From: Diaporthe sp. PMI_573
Taxonomy: Eukaryota > Ascomycota > Sordariomycetes > Diaporthales > Diaporthaceae
DNA length: 64,000 nt
Reading direction: 5' to 3'
Assembly: GCA_021399435.1 (NCBI GenBank)
Contig: JAJTUP010000029.1
Span: 124,001-188,000, forward strand
Shown here: one piece after another, positions 57,726 through 64,000 of the stretch
Position numbering within the stretch: the stretch's first letter is position 1
Layout: each line of letters begins with the position of its first letter
Program-made: the position numbers and the translations under genes
Notes under the pieces: generated by a model
What the model was told of the DNA's origin: nothing
Seen by the model: the letters and a program-made list of their open reading frames with translations, nothing else
Database searches by the model: none

Positions 57726-58694
57726 ATGTCCAACATCGAAAAGGTAGCCATTATCGGCTGTGGCTCTATCGGAGCCTCCTGGGCGGCCCTCTTCCTCGCA
57801 CAGGGCCTCACCGTGTCAGCCTTCGACATCAACCCTGCAGCCCAGAAATTCCTAGAAAACATAGTCTCAGACGCACTACCCGTGCTATCCTCGCTAGGTC
57901 TGCTCAAGAAGACCGATGCCAAGCCCTCAGACATACTGTTCACAACCACCTTGGAGGACGCGCTCAAGGGCGCCGACTTCGTCCAGGAGAACGGGCCTGA
58001 AAGACTTCAGTTCAAGCAGGAGCTTTTCGACAAGATCGCACAGACAGTCGCAGAGGACACAATCATCGCAACAAGCAGCAGTGGCCTGACCTGCTCCAGC
58101 ATCCAGGACGGAATGCTCGCATCATCGCACCCGGAGCGCTGCGTCGTCGGCCACCCTTTCAACCCACCGCACCTGATCCCGCTGGTCGAGGTCGTCGGCG
58201 GCCGGCAGACATCCCCAGACATCGTCTCGAGGACGATGCAGTTCTACCGCGACGTGGGCAAGAAGCCGGTGGAAGTCAAGAAGGAGGTCGTGGGCCACGT
58301 GGCCAACCGGCTGCAGGCGGCTCTGATGCGGGAGGTGATGTACCTGCTGCAGGAGGACGTCGCCACCGTCTCGGACCTGGACACGGCCATGAGCTTCGGC
58401 CCGGGGCTGAGGTGGGGCGTCATGGGCCCCAACACGCTGTTCCACCTGGGCGGTGGGGAAGGCGGCATCAAGCACATGGCGGACCACCTCTTGGGCCCGC
58501 TGATGGGCTGGTACGCGCCCAGGGACCCTGTGGTCGACGATGAGCTGCGCAAGAAGTGGGTCGATGGGACCATGGAGGAGGTCAATGGCAGGGACTACCG
58601 CGAGCTGGCCAGGCAGCGGGATGAGGAGCTGGTCAGGTTGTTGAATGTCAGAAATGAGTGGGATGGTTTCGCGGAGAAGAATAAGTCAGAATGA
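57726..58694 (+). CDS. 3-hydroxyacyl-CoA dehydrogenase family protein (lambda-crystallin / carnitine dehydrogenase-like)
   Basis: Single exon, 322 aa from the ATG at 57726 (MSNIEKVAIIGCGSIGASWAALFLAQG); the open frame begins earlier but without another ATG. The NAD-binding GxGxxG fold is followed by AFDINPAA, the catalytic-region stretch FVQENGPERLQFKQELF, and IATSSSGLTCSSIQ. GHPFNPPHLIPLVEVVGG carries the active His of the family, then GKKPVEVKKEVVGHVANRLQAALMREVM starts the C-terminal 3HCDH domain. This short two-domain form matches L-gulonate/carnitine/3-hydroxybutyryl-CoA dehydrogenases rather than multifunctional beta-oxidation enzymes. With the adjacent CoA-transferase it probably oxidises a beta-hydroxy acid or its CoA ester. 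Confidence 0.95.
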   Translation: MSNIEKVAIIGCGSIGASWAALFLAQGLTVSAFDINPAAQKFLENIVSDALPVLSSLGLLKKTDAKPSDILFTTTLEDALKGADFVQENGPERLQFKQELFDKIAQTVAEDTIIATSSSGLTCSSIQDGMLASSHPERCVVGHPFNPPHLIPLVEVVGGRQTSPDIVSRTMQFYRDVGKKPVEVKKEVVGHVANRLQAALMREVMYLLQEDVATVSDLDTAMSFGPGLRWGVMGPNTLFHLGGGEGGIKHMADHLLGPLMGWYAPRDPVVDDELRKKWVDGTMEEVNGRDYRELARQRDEELVRLLNVRNEWDGFAEKNKSE

Positions 58695-59565
58695 CTATGA
58701 AATTTAATCGCTTGATCATTCGATACCCATTTCACTGCCAATTTCTCGGGCTTTTACTGTATGCAATGCTTTCTTAATGTGCGCACATGACTGAATCAAG
58801 AAAAGCCACTGCTGTAACTATATAGTACTCAATGTTCAATAGAGACGAACACCATCATGGATCCGTTACCCTTTGAATCGGACCCGTTGCAGTATCATGA
58901 ACCATTGGCAAGCTCGGGTATCGGAACAGGCCATCGCATTTACGTGACATAAATCTGCGAGATGAGGGTCCAGACCCTCTGTCCGAAAGTTATCGCTTCA
59001 GTTTCGGTAAAGGCATTTTGTGGGCGAAATCATGACCGCTGTGATTTTGGCTCGAGCGCGAGATGTCGAGGTGTTCGCAGGTTCCATCCAACTGGAATCA
59101 CCGACGTCGAGGAGACATCACAAGAGATGCCTGTCCACCTGCATATTCCGCTGTCATGGTACGAATTCCGCGCCGGATCGACCACTAACTGGGAGTGCTT
59201 GACACGGGAGGACCCGCAGCACCATGTCATAACACCGGGTCCGTCGAAAGAGCGAGAGAAGGGCGAATTGTGGATCGCCTCGCCGCTCAACCGGCCATCT
59301 CGCTATCCCGCCGCCTGACGAGGTGAAACTAAACTCGGTGCAATGAGATAATCTCGTGTCCACCAAAACTAGGCTGGACGTGGGTCTTCAACTAGAAATA
59401 GTCCCCTGTGATGTCGGGAAACATGCGAGATAAAACCACAGCAGTCGACCTGCACTCCCATCATCCGAAGTTTGAACGGAATCGAGCCTGGACACTTCGC
59501 CGCCACTTGACGCAGTTCAAAGAACATCACCATTCAGCCTACTGTCAATACACATCATAAAAATA
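58695..59565. other. Intergenic, promoter of the YWTD-propeller gene
   Basis: About 870 bp between two plus-strand genes. A 118-codon frame at 58962-59318 has no domain and no coding bias I can see. The stretch next to 59566 should be the promoter of the propeller gene. Confidence 0.45.
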
Positions 59566-60477
59566 ATGGGTTCCCAACCACAACCCCACAGACATCTATA
59601 CATCCTCGACACCGACCTGTCACAGCCCCAACCGCGATGCGGTCGCATCTTATCATGCCTGACCGACGGCAGCGAGAGGAAAACAGTCATAGATAACATA
59701 ACCACAATGCCAGATGGGATAACCATCGACCACGAAAACGGCCACATGTACTGGACAAACATGGGCCGCAGCCTCAAGACAAAAGGCGGGTCCATCGAGC
59801 GGGCCAACCTCGACGGCTCCGACCGCAGGGTCATCGTGGCCCCAGGCTCGGCGGGCGTCTTCACGCCCAAGCAGATCACAATCGCCAGGCAGAGCCGGAA
59901 GCTGTACTGGTGCGACAGGGAGGGCATGAAGGTGATGCGCGCCAACCTCGACGGCTCGGACGCCGAGGTGCTCGTCTCTACGGGGGACTCGGAGGACCAC
60001 CGGCTCGACCAGCGCAGGTGGTGCGTCGGAATCGCTGTCGACGAGCGGCGGGGGTTCTTCTACTGGACGCAAAAGGGACCATCAAAGGGCGGGCAGGGCC
60101 GGATACTCCGGGCGCCCATCAAGGGTCCGCCTGGTTTCTTCCCGGACAAGCGGTGGGATATCGAGACCGTCTTCGACAAGCTTCCGGAGCCCATCGACCT
60201 CGAGATGGACGAGGAGTCGCAGACACTGTACTGGACTGACCGTGGGGATCCGCCCAACGGCAACTCGCTGAACCGGGCTGCTATTGGTATGGGAGGTGTG
60301 CCGCAGGTCTTGGCGACGCGGTTGCATGAGACTATTGGGTTGGCGTTGGATAGGGATGAGGATGTGGCGTATGTGGCGGACCTGGCAGGAGGCGTATATG
60401 CGATTGATATCAAGAAGCGGACGAAGAAGGTCTTGTTCCCGGAGCTGGGAGATCTTACAGGCGTTGCGTTGGTTTAA
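59566..60477 (+). CDS. YWTD/SMP-30-like six-bladed beta-propeller protein
   Basis: Single exon, 303 aa. Repeated YWTD-type blades are plain: HMYWTNMGR, KLYWCDREG, FFYWTQKGP and TLYWTDRGD, each followed by an I(E/M)RANLDGSD-like strand. This is the low-density-lipoprotein-receptor class B/NHL-type propeller in a stand-alone intracellular form with no signal peptide, common in fungi and annotated near SMP-30/gluconolactonases. An enzymatic role such as lactone hydrolysis is possible but the metal ligands cannot be assigned with confidence. It lies between the dehydrogenase and the hydantoinase genes, supporting membership of the same catabolic cluster. Confidence 0.9.
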   Translation: MGSQPQPHRHLYILDTDLSQPQPRCGRILSCLTDGSERKTVIDNITTMPDGITIDHENGHMYWTNMGRSLKTKGGSIERANLDGSDRRVIVAPGSAGVFTPKQITIARQSRKLYWCDREGMKVMRANLDGSDAEVLVSTGDSEDHRLDQRRWCVGIAVDERRGFFYWTQKGPSKGGQGRILRAPIKGPPGFFPDKRWDIETVFDKLPEPIDLEMDEESQTLYWTDRGDPPNGNSLNRAAIGMGGVPQVLATRLHETIGLALDRDEDVAYVADLAGGVYAIDIKKRTKKVLFPELGDLTGVALV

Positions 60478-60886
60478 AGCATGTATTGGAGTTAATTTGG
60501 GAGCATTTAGATCAAAAAGCTGGGAAGAGACGTGAGTCTCAGAGCAATCCCTTTGAGCAGTATCGGCATTGCGAGTTTACAACGGGCCAGAGACGAAGAG
60601 AATGTTGTTGTTGTTCGAAGTACGGCACCCCACACCATTCCACTGCCATACAGAACTCGACATACTTGATCCACGGAAATGACTTCGAGGGACTAGTTCA
60701 CACAGCATAATTCGACGAAACTGTCGATTCTTCGTCTACAATCTTCTCCAAGTGCTTGGCCAGACGCCTCGAGTCGCCTCTCAACCTGAGCTCATGCGTA
60801 AATGTCGAAGATGGATGGCCATGGTCTCGCGGCCTTTTTGCCAACCTCACTGCGGACATCTGGCAGACTAGACGTGTTTAAATGAA
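60478..60886. other. Convergent 3' region
   Basis: About 410 bp between the stops of the propeller gene and the hydantoinase gene. It should contain both 3' UTRs. No other feature is supported. Confidence 0.5.
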
Positions 60887-63800
60887 TCAGTCGCGGATCT
60901 CTCGAGTATAAGGAAACGGTGCGCAGACATACCCAAAGACAGTAGGGCCTGCCCTTCTCAACCCTTCCTCCGTGTACCAGACAGCAGGGGCAGGCATCGC
61001 GATGATATCTACTCGCAAACCGTAACGGACTTCCGTGACACCAATCGGCATTCCATCGGCCCCATCAAGCATCTGCGTGGTAATGTTAGCCATGTTACGG
61101 GAAGTACTAACCACGGTCCGGCAACTCTTACGCAGATCAAGTCTGGGCTAGCAGCCAGGTATCTATCAACGTTACCCTCTCCGTTCCTCGTCTTGAGGAC
61201 CGCAGCTGAAAATTCGTTGGTGAAGATCAGTTCAAGAAACTCGTCGTCATCATCTGTCTCGAGACCAGAAGATCCTTCTGACCGAATCACACAGATCCCT
61301 TGCGTCAGGCTGTCGGCCACCTTCCTAGACACCGAATGGATCTTCCCCGAGAAAAGGACATCCCCATTTGCTGGCTCAACAATCGCCTGTGCCACATTAC
61401 TTTTAGACTGGCGAGCAAGATGCATACGGCGACCCATTTCCCAGGCTTTTTCGTTATGTCAACAATGCAGACCCAGACTTATGTTTTGAGGAAGGGGTTT
61501 TGATTGGGAGTCTCTCACCGACAGAGTAACTGTTCTGGACAAACAGCTTGCTCTCTTCACCAACCAGTGGTGCTATGCACATGCCGGCAATGGACTTCAT
61601 GGCCCCACAAGCAGCCCGCGCCAGATTCTCTAGTTGCCAATCGTCGCTGGCTGTCTCGATTGGCTGTAGGAAGCATTTTAATTAGTCGTCACTAATCCCT
61701 GCCGACCCAACGTGGCTCATATAGCTGAATTTCTGAACGGATTGATCAACATACCACAATGTTGCCATTTCCGTCTGACAGAGCCGCAGGGGTCAGCTTC
61801 TTTCCCTGGGCGCCCAGTACGGTCATGTACACATGGGGGAACGCTCTTCCCATGAGGTCGGCATCCAGTATTGTCTTGTCGAATAGTGCGCCGGAGACTA
61901 GGGCCTCGAGGGCGTTGATACCGCCAATCTCTGTCGGGACGATGTGAGAGAAGTCGGAGATGCCGGCACAATTTAATGTAGCGTCCACTGCCTCTTTGAT
62001 TCTATTACTTTGTCAGTATCCACCGGCTGGCTCCAGAGTAGATATTGTAGCAGGCCCAATGGTCAAGGTCATATGTGCTCAAAGGGACTTACTCGTTTCC
62101 GCCTGGTAGCCGTTCAACAAACACCGATGGTGATCCCTTTCGAGAAATCTCGTCAGCCTTTGTTCAGAATATTGAGAGATTGAACATAAATCATGGCAGT
62201 CGTTACACAGAATTGACTTGGAAAAGTTGAAATGAGTCTACTGACCATCCAAAGAGGAGCACAGATCACTTCGTCAGCGGCAACCGAGCCGCAAGACACA
62301 ATCCGAATGCTCTGCCTTTCCCTGAGACACCTCTTTAGCGATAAAAGATAGTTGGTCGCTTCTCCAATGCAACCAACCCCTAGAACTCCAGTGCCAGCTA
62401 TCAACAAATCAATGTCCGTTTCCGAGACATTCCAAATGCCGTTCTTGATATCCGGGCGATACTGCTTCGCGTCTAGTTGTGTAGACGGCTCTACGCTGTC
62501 AGCGTGGATGCTTTTGGTGGTATGCGAATCGTTAGATAATATCAAAGATATATCTTTATCGGAGCCTGTGCCATCGGTCTCGGTGTGGTTCCGACCAAGA
62601 GCGGCGACATCTTTTATGCTTGAGACAACGCGGACCACGAGACGAAAAGTGCCGTCCATGGCGTATGGCTCGGGAATGGTCTCTAGTTCCACGATCTCGA
62701 CATCTGACGGGTCACCACCGGCTTGCTCGCACATTGCAATGGCCTGCCGTTTCCCATCCGCCACAATGTCGGGGACACTGCGATCACCCGGTTTAATGAG
62801 GCAGTCGAAAGTGCTACTGATTTTGCCGATCTGAGTTGCAATCTTATGTTAGTCACTCAAATCTCCAACTGAAGTGCCAGAGTCTATCACTTACCGCAGC
62901 CCCCACCGCATTAGCTACCTGATAGAAGGGTGGTCGCACGACGGAGTCTGTTCCCTCGATATGATCAGGGAGGATGAAGCTGCCTCCACCGACGAGAAGC
63001 ACGGTAGCGTCCTCCACTTTCGTTTTTGATGCAGTCACAGAATCTTCTATCAGCCTTTGAATCACCCTTCTGGCCGAGTCAATGGTTTCCGGACTGATCC
63101 CTCGCTGATGCAGCTCATCAGGCTGGAGGTGTTTGAGATCTCCTGCCTATGTACGCGGTGCAAGGGATATGATTAGCACAATTCCGATTGGATTCTACAC
63201 TTTAGTACAAGATGGATGGCTGCAATGAACATACTGTGAAGATTGGGCCGCCGGCGTGAAGAGCCTTTGTTGACTCCTCCAAGGCCACGGAGTCAGGGCC
63301 AACAGAAGTCTGCGGGCCGTGACCTCTGATGACGGAGCCGGCACCAAGAGCAATGCTGTGAACATCCGGCATTGAAAAGTTTGTCTTGACACCGGCAACC
63401 CTAACGCAGGCTGCCGACTGTCGAGGGTAGCCGTTCGGCAGGAGACTGCACACATCTGTGGTCGTCCCTCCCACATCAATGACAAGCAGGTCGCGGCCAT
63501 CCTTGTTGCTAGTGGCTACCATTTCCTGGGCCAGAAACGCGGCACCCCTAGCACTGTTCGTCGGCCCGGATGAAAAGCACCTGAGCGGGTTTGCAGCAGC
63601 GTACGACGCGCGTGCGAGTGTCCCATCGTTGAGGGTGATGTACAGACCGGCATTGACGAGGAACTTGGTTGCCTTGTCCAAGCTGTTGACGACCTGGCGG
63701 GAGAGCCGGCGAATGCTGGCGTTGAGGATCGCGGCGTTTTCTCGTTCTAGGAAGCCGGCTTGGCCGATGGAATGGGAGCAGGAGATGTCGAAGCCGGGCC

Positions 63801-64000
63801 CCATTTCTCCAGCCAGGAACGCGGCGGCATCTTCTTCCTGCTTCTTGTACGATGGCGAGTAGACTCCTACAATCGTGATGGCGCGGATGCCCAGCTCTTT
63901 GATCTTGCGTGCGTGGGCTCGAAGTTGATCCTTTGATAGTGCCATTATCTCTTGTCCGTCAACTGAAAGCATGTAAGCTTTGACTTGCTTTTGGACGAGG
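60887..64000 (-). CDS. Hydantoinase/oxoprolinase (HyuA-like) fused to DUF917, 5' end beyond window
   Basis: Eight visible exons, complement of 60887-61072, 61132-61445, 61519-61663, 61755-62001, 62093-62136, 62246-62830, 62895-63146 and 63235 to the edge, about 845 codons; the start lies to the right. The first part is hydantoinase A: GVYSPSYKKQEEDAAAFL, SIRRLSRQVVNSL, and the ATP-grasp-like signature LLVIDVGGTTTDVCSLLPNGY with GAGSVI. The second part, from about 62830 leftward, is DUF917: LLIAGTGVLGVGCIGEATNYLL, GINALEALVSGALFDKT, FPHVYMTVLGAQGKKL. This HyuA-DUF917 fusion is a known fungal layout for ATP-dependent opening of hydantoin- or oxoproline-like rings. All internal phases agree. Substrate unknown; neighbours suggest breakdown of a small carboxylated or lactam compound. 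Confidence 0.93.

Noticed and set aside
58962..59318. 118-codon plus-strand frame between the dehydrogenase and propeller genes
   Set aside because: No recognisable domain or coding bias; probably chance.
1..64000. CRISPR arrays, rRNA genes, tRNA genes and intact transposons
   Set aside because: No regularly spaced repeats, rRNA-like stretches, transposase or reverse-transcriptase domains were seen. tRNA genes could not be excluded by eye, but no convincing cloverleaf was found.

Overview
The window is nuclear DNA from a filamentous ascomycete (Pezizomycotina, most likely a Sordariomycete; I cannot fix the genus). The grounds are many short introns (about 44-180 bp) with GTAAGT-like donors and CTGAC/CTAAC-like branch points, protein-coding genes with fungal-type content, and lineage-typical families: NACHT-type NLRs, EthD proteins, a short secreted tyrosinase, an SRPK-like kinase with a CHGD catalytic loop, and CaiB and hydantoinase/DUF917 enzymes. 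I rebuilt exon structures by hand. For most multi-exon genes the exon lengths sum to a whole number of codons, which is a strong internal check.

Layout. 0-12.5 kb is sparse: a cut-off sedolisin (S53) protease at the left edge, a fungal-type AAA+ ATPase whose N-terminal half looks damaged, a poorly supported hypothetical gene, a 667-aa fungal orphan and a Nudix hydrolase. 12.5-22 kb is accessory and metabolic: a decayed short-chain dehydrogenase, two convergent EthD-domain paralogues, an Hsp31/DJ-1-type glyoxalase, a secreted tyrosinase and a fructosamine-kinase-like enzyme.

22-41.5 kb is the most interesting block. It holds a SesB(lipase)-NACHT-WD40 NLR of 1605 aa, a DHA1-type MFS exporter ending 21 bp from it tail-to-tail, a second NLR of 1371 aa with a C2H2 zinc-finger and Gln-rich tail, a divergent Rad5/HLTF-like SNF2 helicase of 1049 aa, and a membrane-anchored aspartic-protease-like protein that lacks its catalytic aspartates. 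A 51-bp direct repeat (48/51 identical) brackets NLR1 plus the MFS gene, lying upstream of the fructosamine-kinase-like gene and of the MFS gene in the same relative orientation. Three genes here need GC-AG introns and a fourth needs an AT-AG intron or has lost a splice site.

42-54 kb carries a tiny hypothetical gene, an SRPK-like kinase, an F-box-like protein, an NmrA-like NAD(P)-binding protein, a coiled-coil protein, a BTB/POZ-like protein and a Thr-rich repeat membrane protein. 55-64 kb looks like a catabolic cluster: a CaiB/BaiF CoA-transferase divergent from a 3-hydroxyacyl-CoA-dehydrogenase-like enzyme, a YWTD/SMP-30-like propeller, and a hydantoinase/oxoprolinase-DUF917 fusion running off the right edge.
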